Of a DNA stretch of 64,000 nucleotides, positions 43,031 to 50,441 are shown one piece after another. The notes below the pieces were generated by a model. It was not told where the DNA came from. It made no database searches and saw nothing but the letters and a program-made list of their open reading frames with translations. This stretch comes from Sphingobacterium olei. GTDB lineage: Bacteria > Bacteroidota > Bacteroidia > Sphingobacteriales > Sphingobacteriaceae. Position numbers and translations under genes: made by a program. Each line of letters opens with the position of its first letter. The stretch's first letter is position 1. The stretch spans positions 496,001 through 560,000 of the forward strand of contig NZ_SUME01000005.1 in the NCBI RefSeq assembly GCF_005048855.1, given 5' to 3'.

Positions 43031-44193
43031 GATTTTTTATATACTTTTTGACTTTTATTCTGTTGTTGGTTGGAGAAATTAAAGGTCAAGTTTCTAACTC
43101 AAACTTTCCAATTTTAGCTTGGGGTTCTATACCAGAGAATTTTACAAATGATCATTATTATAGCCAATTAAAAGAGGCCGGTGTTAATTTAAGTTTTTCT
43201 CATTTTCATAATATTGGAAATGCTGTTAAAGCAATGGATATTGCCGCGAAGTATGGTGTAAAAATATTGCTTTATTGTCCAGAATTATTTTCTGAAACAC
43301 GGAAGACAGTAGAAATGGTGAAGGACCATCCTGGTTTAGGAGGATACTTTTTAGGGGACGAGCCAGATTTAAGTAGATTTCCCAAGTTGCTTCAATGGAA
43401 AAATATTATTTCAGATATTGATAAAAGTAATATCTGCTACATCAATTTGTTTCCGAATTATGCTTCTGTGAAACAATTGGGAGGAGTACGTTATGGTGAT
43501 TATATAAATCGATTCTATTCGAAATTTGATCTTAGAGTATATTCTTTTGATCATTATCCCATAACTAACGGGCAGACACGAAAAGATTGGTATGGTAATC
43601 TTGAAATAATTTCTTCAATGACAAAAAATAAAAACTCGTCATTTTGGGGCTTTATTAAGATAATGTCAATTGAAAATAAATCAGAAATCATTAGTATTCA
43701 AGATCTGATGTTGCAAGCATTTGTAAATCTTTCATACGGAGCGCAGGGAATTCAGTATTATAGATATTGGTCGTTAGGAGGAACAATGATAGATGCACCA
43801 ATGTCTATTACAGGAGAAAAAAATTTGAATTATAAACATTTGAAGGAAGTAAATAGATATATAAATAATTTGAGATCTGTCTTTTTGAATTGTAGTGTAG
43901 TAAAAATTTATCACACAGAGGCAAGTAAAGATTTAACATTGTTCCTAAATATACCATCGAATAAGTTTAGGTTAGTAAATGGTAAAAATTTATTAATTTC
44001 CGAAATTAAAAATGGAGAAAAGAATTATACCGTTTTTGTTAATAAAAGCCTTTCAAAGGTTAATCAATTTACTATTTACCCCTCAAATAATGTTACTTTT
44101 ATCGATAAGGAATTAAACCGCTCTTATGGAAAACAAGGTGTAGCATATACGGCGAGGATTCGAGCAGGAGAGATCCTTATTATGGAACATTAG
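43027..44193 (+). CDS. Exported glycoside hydrolase-like TIM barrel
   Basis: A 388-residue protein with a signal peptide (MRFFIYFLTFILLLVGEIKGQ). The mature domain starts FPILAWGSIP and reads as a GH-A-clan barrel: LKEAGVNLSFSHFH, LGGYFLGDEPD with a Glu (E112) in the place of a catalytic acid, LRVYSFDHYPI, and FVNLSYGAQGIQYYRYWS near the end of the barrel. The C-terminal ~90 residues are a beta domain. It may trim or release the nascent polysaccharide in the periplasm. Its family number cannot be given from sequence alone. Confidence 0.7.
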   Translation: MRFFIYFLTFILLLVGEIKGQVSNSNFPILAWGSIPENFTNDHYYSQLKEAGVNLSFSHFHNIGNAVKAMDIAAKYGVKILLYCPELFSETRKTVEMVKDHPGLGGYFLGDEPDLSRFPKLLQWKNIISDIDKSNICYINLFPNYASVKQLGGVRYGDYINRFYSKFDLRVYSFDHYPITNGQTRKDWYGNLEIISSMTKNKNSSFWGFIKIMSIENKSEIISIQDLMLQAFVNLSYGAQGIQYYRYWSLGGTMIDAPMSITGEKNLNYKHLKEVNRYINNLRSVFLNCSVVKIYHTEASKDLTLFLNIPSNKFRLVNGKNLLISEIKNGEKNYTVFVNKSLSKVNQFTIYPSNNVTFIDKELNRSYGKQGVAYTARIRAGEILIMEH

Positions 44194-44234
44194 TTGTTTT
44201 AGTGTTAATGTATGTCTTTCAATTATTCAATCAA

Positions 44235-45155
44235 ATGTCAAAACCATTAATTAAAGTATTGGGATCGTCGGGTTTTATAGGAAAAAGTCTCACGGATTTT
44301 CTAAATAAGAAGAGTTTTCAAGTTGAAGTTTTATCACTGCGTACTGTAAATTGGAGAAATTATTTCGAGACGGACGCACATACGGTAGTAAATTTGATAG
44401 GAAAAGCGCACGATCACAGAGGCGTAGCAACGGAGCAAGAATATTATTATTCTAATTTCGAAATTGTTAAGGATGTTTTTGAAAAGTTCACATCAACTAA
44501 AATGAACCTCTTTATTCATATTAGTTCTCTAGCCGCATTAGAGGAATTTGAATCTGGTAAACCCTTAACCGAAGTTGATTTGTGCAATCCTCAATCACTG
44601 TACGGCAAGTCAAAATGTGTAGCGGAGGAGTGGTTGATGTCACAGGAAATACCTACAAATAAGAAGCTGATTATTCTTCGCCCACCGATGGTTCACGGAC
44701 CTGGAGATAGGGGCAATCTTGGGTTGCTATATAAATTGATTTCTAAAGGCATTCCCTATCCATTGGCTTCTTTTGAAAATAGCCGTTCCTTCATATCTAT
44801 AGATAACTTTTGTTTTTTTATTGAGCAGATTATTAAAAATCAAGATAAGATGGAGTCGGGGATATATCATATTGCTGACGATGAACCGGTTTCGACATCT
44901 GAGATTATACAGATTATTCAAAATATTACAGGAAGGAATACGTTGAATCTATCTCTTCCTAAGTTTATAGTGAAGGCAATCGCGAAAGTAGGAGATGTAA
45001 TTCCGATACCGTTGAATTCAAAACGATTAAAAAAGATGACAAGTAATCTAATAGTTTCAAATACGAAGATTAAGGAAGCCTTGGGGATTGAAAAACTACC
45101 TTTGTCTGCTAGAGAAGGGCTGGAGAAAACGATTAGGTCGTTTCGTGACTTGTAA
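44235..45155 (+). CDS. Extended SDR epimerase/reductase (WbpV-like)
   Basis: A 306-residue SDR protein from ATG 44235; the frame starts at 44202, but the core begins KPLIKVLGSSGFIGKSL. The motifs are VNLIGKAHD, HISSLAAL, YGKSKCVAEEW (Tyr/Lys) and LRPPMVHGPGDRGNLG, matching WbpV-type keto-sugar reductases that make UDP-QuiNAc for an initiating sugar-phosphate transferase. Consistently, a WbpL-like transferase gene lies about 730 bp downstream. Confidence 0.82.
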   Translation: MSKPLIKVLGSSGFIGKSLTDFLNKKSFQVEVLSLRTVNWRNYFETDAHTVVNLIGKAHDHRGVATEQEYYYSNFEIVKDVFEKFTSTKMNLFIHISSLAALEEFESGKPLTEVDLCNPQSLYGKSKCVAEEWLMSQEIPTNKKLIILRPPMVHGPGDRGNLGLLYKLISKGIPYPLASFENSRSFISIDNFCFFIEQIIKNQDKMESGIYHIADDEPVSTSEIIQIIQNITGRNTLNLSLPKFIVKAIAKVGDVIPIPLNSKRLKKMTSNLIVSNTKIKEALGIEKLPLSAREGLEKTIRSFRDL

Positions 45156-45265
45156 CTAGTGATTAGTAATTGGTAAAGGTTATAGTGGAACAAAGATCCG
45201 AGAACAGGAGTTAAAGATTGGGAGATAGGTGTTAGTGACTAGGAGTTAGAGATCATGAAATAATT
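45156..45265. repeat. Heptamer-repeat array
   Basis: It begins within the stop codon of the epimerase gene; words such as TGATTAG, TAATTGG, GTGTTAG, TGACTAG, GAGTTAG follow each other in 7-bp steps before the next gene. Confidence 0.7.
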
Positions 45266-45271
45266 AAATAT

Positions 45272-45820
45272 ATGAAAACATTTTTATGGATTGGCTTTGT
45301 TTTGTGCGGCTTACAGAGTGTAAAAGCACAGACGGCTACTGAAAAGCAATTGCAACAGGAAATTGTAACGCTGAAAGGAAAACTAAAAGAACAAGCTGAA
45401 CGGACGACAATATTAAAGGAGGCGTTGGATTTGCGTGAGCGAGGGAAAGAAATAAAGAAAGAAGATGTGTCGATACGTATCACTTCCTTGTCTCAGAACC
45501 AAGAAAGTGGTGAAGTTTCTGTAAAGGGACTGATAACCTACCATGGTACAAAAAAAAGAAACCTGCAGTTTGTGCAGCAACAGGTTGTCGATCCTCAGGG
45601 GAATACCTATCAAACCTATAAAGTCGTAAAACCTAATGCGGAATCCGAAGATGTTTTCTTTCAAGATGTGACTGCCGAAATTCCATACGCTTTTTTAATT
45701 AAGTTTGAGAGTATAAGCGAAAAGCTATCCGCACTGAGTTTAATGCGTGTACAGATTTATGGAGATTTTCCAGGATCAATATCGAATTTTGATTTCAAAG
45801 GGTTGGAAGTAGAATGGTAG
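45272..45820 (+). CDS. Hypothetical exported coiled-coil protein
   Basis: A 182-residue protein with a signal peptide (MKTFLWIGFVLCGLQSVKAQ). Residues 22-62 are a coiled coil (EKQLQQEIVTLKGKLKEQAERTTILKEAL), and about 65-182 form a beta-sandwich-like domain (VSIRITSLSQNQESGEVSVKGLITYHG; VRVQIYGDFPG-like end). No family is recognised. It lies inside the EPS locus between an epimerase and the WbpL-like transferase, so it may help periplasmic assembly or anchoring. Confidence 0.7.
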   Translation: MKTFLWIGFVLCGLQSVKAQTATEKQLQQEIVTLKGKLKEQAERTTILKEALDLRERGKEIKKEDVSIRITSLSQNQESGEVSVKGLITYHGTKKRNLQFVQQQVVDPQGNTYQTYKVVKPNAESEDVFFQDVTAEIPYAFLIKFESISEKLSALSLMRVQIYGDFPGSISNFDFKGLEVEW

Positions 45821-45822
45821 CT

Positions 45823-45878
45823 CACTAGAGATAGGAGTTAGAGATTAGGTGTTAGATATTAGAAAGTAGACAAATATT
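45823..45878. repeat. Heptamer-repeat array
   Basis: Words GAGTTAG, AGATTAG, GTGTTAG, ATATTAG and AAAGTAG follow in 7-bp steps, starting at the stop codon of the preceding gene and ending just before the WbpL-like gene. Confidence 0.75.
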
Positions 45879-45880
45879 AA

Positions 45881-46840
45881 GTGATGATATATTTAGTGAT
45901 TTTTGTGATTCTTTTTGTGGCGGAACTGTTATATTTTCGGGTTGCGGATCGGTTCAATATTATTGATAAACCCAATGAGCGGAGTTCGCATACTACCGTT
46001 ACACTCCGTGGTGGTGGTATAATCTTTTACCTTGGTGCATTGGCATTTTTTATTATATCTGGTTTTCAGTATCCGTATTTCTTTTTGGGATTAACGTTAA
46101 TGACTATCGTTTCCTTTGCAGATGATATCATGACCTTATCCAACAAGATACGTCTGGCGATTCATTTCCTTTCTGTGTTGTTAATGGCGTATGAACTACA
46201 AGTCTTTTCTTTGCCTTGGTATTACTTGGCGATCACCTTTGTCGTCGTAGTGGGTGTAATCAATGCCTATAATTTTATGGACGGTATCAATGGGATTACG
46301 GCAGCTTATTCCTTAGCAGTTGGAAGTCTATTACTGTTGACCAGTCACCATATCAACTTTATTGATCAAGATCTATTGATTTATACGATGTTATCGGTAC
46401 TCGTATTTGCTTTCTTCAACTTTAGAACCAAAGCAAAGTGTTTTGCCGGCGATGTAGGATCTGTAGCCATTGCTTTTATTTTATTGTTTGCTTTAGCTGC
46501 GCTGATTATCCAAACAGGTAATCTTATTTATATTCTTTTCCTTGCGGTGTATGGCATTGATGCGGTATGGACGATTATCCGTCGCTTGTACTTAAAAGAA
46601 AATATCTTTGAAGCACACCGCTCACACTTATACCAGTACCTGGGAAATGAAGCAGGTGTCAATAAATTGCTGATCTCTTTTCTATATGGAGCTGTTCAAT
46701 TTTTAATCGGTTTACTCGTACTGCAGTTTGTAGATCAGTCTGTATCCACACAGGTGGTTTTTGCAATTGGGCTGTTGGCTGTATTGAGTGCAGCGTATTT
46801 GGTGGGGAAGGGGTATGTGATTGGGAAATATGTCAATTAG
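45881..46840 (+). CDS. WbpL/WecA-family undecaprenyl-phosphate sugar-phosphate transferase
   Basis: A 319-residue membrane protein with about 10-11 helices. Family motifs are RSSHTTVTLRGGGIIFYLG, FADDIMTL (Asp pair), AYNFMDGINGITAAYS and CFAGDVGSVAIAF, plus the cytoplasmic loop AHRSHLYQYL of the WbpL/GT4 type. It transfers a HexNAc-1-phosphate to undecaprenyl phosphate and so starts the repeat unit. It pairs with the WbpV-like epimerase, which would make its donor. Confidence 0.92.
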   Translation: MMIYLVIFVILFVAELLYFRVADRFNIIDKPNERSSHTTVTLRGGGIIFYLGALAFFIISGFQYPYFFLGLTLMTIVSFADDIMTLSNKIRLAIHFLSVLLMAYELQVFSLPWYYLAITFVVVVGVINAYNFMDGINGITAAYSLAVGSLLLLTSHHINFIDQDLLIYTMLSVLVFAFFNFRTKAKCFAGDVGSVAIAFILLFALAALIIQTGNLIYILFLAVYGIDAVWTIIRRLYLKENIFEAHRSHLYQYLGNEAGVNKLLISFLYGAVQFLIGLLVLQFVDQSVSTQVVFAIGLLAVLSAAYLVGKGYVIGKYVN

Positions 46841-46915
46841 GGGTTAGGAGTTAGAGATTAGGGGTTAGACATTAGAGGGTTAGGGGATAGGTATTAGGGG
46901 TTGGAGATTAGCGAT
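46838..46915. repeat. Heptamer-repeat array shared by two convergent gene ends
   Basis: About ten NNNNTAG words (GGGTTAG, GAGTTAG, AGATTAG, ACATTAG, GTATTAG) cover the end of the WbpL-like gene and the last codons of the minus-strand ATPase gene, whose C-terminal SLISNP is encoded by the array. Confidence 0.78.
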
Positions 46916-48078
46916 AGAAATTCAATTAATCCGATGACTTCGACCTCATTGGGTAGGGGATAACGTTCTGTTCCGCTGTATACCACGAATTTTTTGTCTG
47001 CACCGATATCTTGGGCCGCTTCGTAGAAACCGCGCTTTGGTTTTGGTGCAGCACCTCGTTTGACTTCAATAGCCCATACTTCATGTAAAGGGGTTTCAAG
47101 TACTAAATCAATCTCCGCTTGCCCGCTGCTGCGGTAATAACTAAACTGCCAGCGGTCGTCAATGGTTAAAATGATGTTTTCAATAACAAATCCTTCCCAA
47201 CTTGCTCCTAAAATAGGATTACCTAGTAGGGTGTCGAATTCAGAGATGTTTAGTAACCGGTGCAATAAACCACTGTCTCGAAGGTAAATCTTGGGCGATT
47301 TCACCAATCTCTTTTTGGTATTCCCAGACCAAGGTTGGATCTGTCTCACCATGTAGAAATCGGTAAGCGTATCAAGATAATTTCGTGCTGTGGTATGGCT
47401 AACCTCTAAGCTTCTGCCCAATTCGGAGAGTATAACTTGCTGTCCGTGGTAGTGGGCGAGCATGGTCCAGAATCGACGTAGCTTAGTGGCTGGAATCTGA
47501 GGCCCCATTAATGGGATATCTCGTTCTACGTAAGTCGAAATAAAGTCGCTCCGCCAATGCCAGCTTTCTGCTTCAGATGGTGCAAGGTAACTGTCTGGAA
47601 ATCCTCCCCTAAACCATAGTTTCTCTAGATTGGAGGCGAGGGGATCGGCTTGTTGTATTTCGATAACGGTAAAAGGGCTTAGCTCAAGGTAGCGGATTCG
47701 ACCAGCCAATGATTCGGAAGATTGTTGTAATAGATCACGTGATGCCGATCCGAGGAGCAGGAATTGACCTGCTGGCTCTCCCGCTCGTCTCCGTATATCG
47801 ACTAGACCACGTAATATGCGGAAAAGATCGGGCTTACGCTGAACCTCGTCGATGATAAGTAATTCCCCCGAAAAACGGGACAAATAGCTTTCCGGATCGG
47901 TGAGTTTGTTAAAGTCAGAATCAAGTTCCAGATCAAGGTACGTAGCTGTTTTTTCTAGAGCCGTTTCGATAGCTAAGGCCAAGGTCGTCTTGCCAACCTG
48001 CCTCGACCCTAATAGCGCGACAACGGGTACAGTCTGTAGTGCAGATAGTAATTTCGAAAAACATGTTCTTTCTATCAT
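46894..48078 (-). CDS. DUF4143-type AAA ATPase
   Basis: A 394-residue ATPase. Walker A is LLGSRQVGKTTLA (about 23-32), Walker B LLIIDEVQRKPDLF (about 73-86), with sensor-like LLGSASRDLL after it. The C-terminal half (about 230-394) is the DUF4143 nuclease-like region: YLRDSGLLHRLLNI, SWEGFVIENIIL, YYRSSGQAEIDLV with the E-D-V and K residues of a PD-(D/E)xK core, and AIEVKRG. It is transcribed against the EPS genes and looks inserted. The palindromes before it and the truncated relative at 26461 make it a probable mobile or addictive gene. Confidence 0.88.
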   Translation of the reverse strand: MIERTCFSKLLSALQTVPVVALLGSRQVGKTTLALAIETALEKTATYLDLELDSDFNKLTDPESYLSRFSGELLIIDEVQRKPDLFRILRGLVDIRRRAGEPAGQFLLLGSASRDLLQQSSESLAGRIRYLELSPFTVIEIQQADPLASNLEKLWFRGGFPDSYLAPSEAESWHWRSDFISTYVERDIPLMGPQIPATKLRRFWTMLAHYHGQQVILSELGRSLEVSHTTARNYLDTLTDFYMVRQIQPWSGNTKKRLVKSPKIYLRDSGLLHRLLNISEFDTLLGNPILGASWEGFVIENIILTIDDRWQFSYYRSSGQAEIDLVLETPLHEVWAIEVKRGAAPKPKRGFYEAAQDIGADKKFVVYSGTERYPLPNEVEVIGLIEFLSLISNP

Positions 48079-48100
48079 GTAGCAAATATACGAATAATCG

Positions 48101-48163
48101 TGTAAATTGAAAGTTTAGTTTTCAATTTACATATTTATTTTGATTTAAGTGTGTAAATTGAAA
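48101..48163. repeat. Palindrome plus half-repeat upstream of the DUF4143 gene
   Basis: TGTAAATTGAAA (48101-48112) and TTTCAATTTACA (48120-48131) form a perfect 12-bp dyad with a 7-nt spacer. TGTAAATTGAAA recurs 51 bp further at 48152-48163. They lie in the promoter zone of the minus-strand ATPase and fit an operator. Confidence 0.7.
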
Positions 48164-48180
48164 GTTTGGTTTTCAGAAAG

Positions 48181-48255
48181 CAGAGATTGGTGACTGAAGG
48201 ATAGGAGTTAGGGGTTAGGTGTTAGGAGATAGAGATTAGGGGTTAGAAACTAGTC
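48181..48255. repeat. Heptamer-repeat array
   Basis: Words GAGTTAG, GGGTTAG, GTGTTAG, GAGATAG, AGATTAG, AAACTAG follow in 7-bp steps between the DUF4143 gene and the next plus-strand gene. Confidence 0.75.
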
Positions 48256-48317
48256 TGTTGTCATTTTTCTATGTGTTTAATTTTTGCTAAATTTATCGCA
48301 CATCAAAATTGATAATT

Positions 48318-48533
48318 ATGGCAACTGAAACACAGATGACTAAATTAATCGAAGAGCAGAAGCAAATGTTGAAGATGAGTGGCGATGATATAGAAAAGGA
48401 ACAATTGATTTCGCAGGAGGCTATGGATAAAAGAAATCTGGAATGGCTAAACGTGTTGGGGTCTGTGAAGCTTCCTGTAGATTTCGATGAAGAAAAGGAA
48501 CTGGATGCTTATTTTGAAAACAAACACCGTTAG
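48318..48533 (+). CDS. Hypothetical small helical protein
   Basis: A 71-residue acidic protein from ATG 48318, with a helical first half (TQMTKLIEEQKQMLKMSGDD) and an acidic end (DEEKELDAYFENKHR). Size and charge are antitoxin-like, but no toxin gene was identified next to it. It comes just before the S23-like gene in the same direction. Confidence 0.5.
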   Translation: MATETQMTKLIEEQKQMLKMSGDDIEKEQLISQEAMDKRNLEWLNVLGSVKLPVDFDEEKELDAYFENKHR

Positions 48534-48558
48534 AGAGTAGGTTTAATATAAATTCGCT

Positions 48559-48933
48559 ATGAGTACTGTTTCACATAAAGATTTGGATGTTTGGAAAAAG
48601 GCAATTGTGTTGGTAAGCGATGTTTACCGATGTACGACGGCGTTTCCTAAAGAAGAGGTTTATTCTATCACTTCCCAGATCAGACGATCTGCTGTGTCAA
48701 TACCATCAAACATTGCGGAGGGTGCAGCAAGGCAAACGAATAAAGAGTTTATTCAATTCCTATTTATAGCTTCTGGAAGTTGCGCAGAACTTGATACTCA
48801 ACTTTTAATAGCAAAAAATCTTGGTTATTTAAATGAAGATATGTACAACGGATTATTGCCTAAAGCGGAAGAAATTGGTAAAATGATAAACGGACTTATT
48901 AAATATCGGAAATCTCTAATTCCTAGTCTCTAA
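48559..48933 (+). CDS. Four-helix-bundle (S23/IVP-like) protein
   Basis: A 124-residue protein with the family signature HKDLDVWKKAI, VYRCTTAFPKEEVYSITSQIRRSAVSIPSNIAEGAAR and NGLIKYRKSL. Members are small helical proteins found as insertions in polysaccharide loci, 23S intervening sequences and near retroelements; the biochemical role is unresolved. The C-terminal IPSL and stop are encoded by the heptamer repeat, so its end may have been changed by the array. Confidence 0.88.
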   Translation: MSTVSHKDLDVWKKAIVLVSDVYRCTTAFPKEEVYSITSQIRRSAVSIPSNIAEGAARQTNKEFIQFLFIASGSCAELDTQLLIAKNLGYLNEDMYNGLLPKAEEIGKMINGLIKYRKSLIPSL

Positions 48934-48949
48934 CCCCTAACTCCGAAAA

Positions 48950-49372
48950 ATGATAAATACAATACAGGGAGGCATAGCCACAGACCATCGCGGTTCTATC
49001 CGTTTTGTTAATGATTTTGATATGTCGCTGGTAAAGCGGTTTTATATTATAAAGAATGCTGATCTAGAAACAGTACGGGGATGGCGGGCGCATCGCATCG
49101 AACAACGCTGGTTTTATGTATTGTCGGGATCGTTTGTTGTTGACTTGGTACAGATTGATAATTGGGAAACACCGTCTCCGGATTTGGCAATCGAGCGAGA
49201 AGTCATAAAAGCAACGGATCAACAGGTTTTGCATGTTCCGGTTGGATATGGTACAGCGTTCAGGGCGTTGGAAGCGAACAGTGAGTTGTTGGTGTTTGCA
49301 GATTATGGGATTGACAATGCTAAAAATGATGACTATACTTGGCCGGTAGATTTCTTTGTGAATAGGGGTTAG
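48950..49372 (+). CDS. WxcM-like cupin (sugar 3,4-ketoisomerase or acyltransferase family)
   Basis: A 140-residue cupin protein. Motifs are GSIRFVNDFDMSLVKRFYIIKNADLETVRGWRAHRIEQRWFYVLSGSFVVDLVQ and VLHVPVGYGTAFRALEANSELLVFADYGID, a WxcM/FdtA-like pattern with His pairs at the active site. Such enzymes isomerise dTDP-keto-sugars, which suits the rhamnose-type dTDP pathway, though no matching aminotransferase or acetyltransferase is seen. The last residues FVNRG come from the repeat. Confidence 0.8.
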   Translation: MINTIQGGIATDHRGSIRFVNDFDMSLVKRFYIIKNADLETVRGWRAHRIEQRWFYVLSGSFVVDLVQIDNWETPSPDLAIEREVIKATDQQVLHVPVGYGTAFRALEANSELLVFADYGIDNAKNDDYTWPVDFFVNRG

Positions 49373-49512
49373 GAGGTAGGAACAAGGAGTTAGGAACTAG
49401 TATAACCGTTCGTCATCACGAGGAGGTACGACGTGGTGATCTTTAAAGTATTAGAAAATTGCGAGTTAGGGAATGCGAAACACCAACCACCGTTTACTAA
49501 TCACTAGTCACC
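49366..49512. repeat. Heptamer and REP-like repeats before wza
   Basis: GGGTTAG, GAGTTAG and GAACTAG words follow the stop codon; a REP-like element (TCGTCATCACGAGGAGG with GACGTGGTGATCTTT) lies at about 49410-49446; CTAATCA and CTAGTCA words occur near 49496-49510. Confidence 0.7.
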
Positions 49513-49565
49513 AGAGTTGTTTTCATTTTGTTTTGAAAAATTCTAGTATTTTCAGTTCAAAATAG

Positions 49566-49573
49566 TATTTTTG
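49566..49573 (+). promoter_or_regulatory. -7 promoter element (TATTTTTG) for wza-wzc
   Basis: An exact TAnnTTTG box about 70 bp before ATG 49644. No -33 at the usual distance is evident. Confidence 0.4.
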
Positions 49574-49643
49574 CGATTGGTGAAACTAGAAAATTTTTGG
49601 AGCGTTTTTTGTACTGCTCACCGAATAACTTAATTTGTTATCT

Positions 49644-50417
49644 ATGCCTCAATATTTACGCAATGCCTTCTTGGCCCTTTTCGTAGTCGGAATACTTCTG
49701 ATGAATTCCTGTGCGAGCAGGAAGGATTTGGTTTACTTTCAACCCGATTCAACAGCTTTACATACCAGCTACGAGCTCAATGCGCCCAAATTACAGGCGG
49801 GGGATATATTGACCATTTCGGTTACTGCGGACGATATTCGGGCGACACAACCATTTAATCAGGTAAATGCTTATCAGGTCGGGACTATTCAGGAATCTAA
49901 TCCTTTTATCCCGACCTATACCATCGACAATAATGGCTATATTGACTTTCCGAAATTGGGTAAAGTAAAATTGATAGGTAAAACGCGAACTGAAGCGATT
50001 GACTATTTGCGTCAGGAGATTAGTAAGTACATTGTAGATCCAGGTGTTAATATCAATATTCGTAATTTTCGGATCACTGTATTAGGCGAGGTACTACGTC
50101 CGGGGGCATTTACGATTCAAAATGATCGTATCACCCTATTAGAAGCGATCGGACTGGCCGGTGATTTAACCATCAACGGAGTAAGGAATAATGTATTAGT
50201 AATACGAGAACAAAATGGTATTAAGCAAGAATACCGGGTAGACCTGACACAACGGGATGCGCTGAATTCACCAGTGTATTACTTAGCACAAAACGATGTA
50301 ATATACGTTGAACCGAATGGTGCTCGGGTACAATCTTCAAAATACACACAAAATAATTCTTTGTTTATTTCCATCGCTGGTATAATCATAACAATCATTT
50401 CGGTCCTCGTTCGCTAA
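49644..50417 (+). CDS. wza: Wza-like polysaccharide export lipoprotein
   Basis: A 257-residue outer-membrane lipoprotein: signal peptide with lipobox LLMNSC (C23), then the poly-export domain (LQAGDILTISVTADDIRATQPFNQVN; FIPTYTIDNNGYIDFPKLGKVKLIGKTRTEAI), and an SLBB domain (ITVLGEVLRPGAFTIQNDRITLLEAIGLAGDL). A C-terminal membrane-like helix (LFISIAGIIITIISVLV) is typical of Bacteroidota forms. It makes the export channel. ATG 49644 is chosen over the TTG at 49635. Confidence 0.93.
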   Translation: MPQYLRNAFLALFVVGILLMNSCASRKDLVYFQPDSTALHTSYELNAPKLQAGDILTISVTADDIRATQPFNQVNAYQVGTIQESNPFIPTYTIDNNGYIDFPKLGKVKLIGKTRTEAIDYLRQEISKYIVDPGVNINIRNFRITVLGEVLRPGAFTIQNDRITLLEAIGLAGDLTINGVRNNVLVIREQNGIKQEYRVDLTQRDALNSPVYYLAQNDVIYVEPNGARVQSSKYTQNNSLFISIAGIIITIISVLVR

Positions 50418-50441
50418 CGTAGAGAAAAAGAGAAAACTTTC

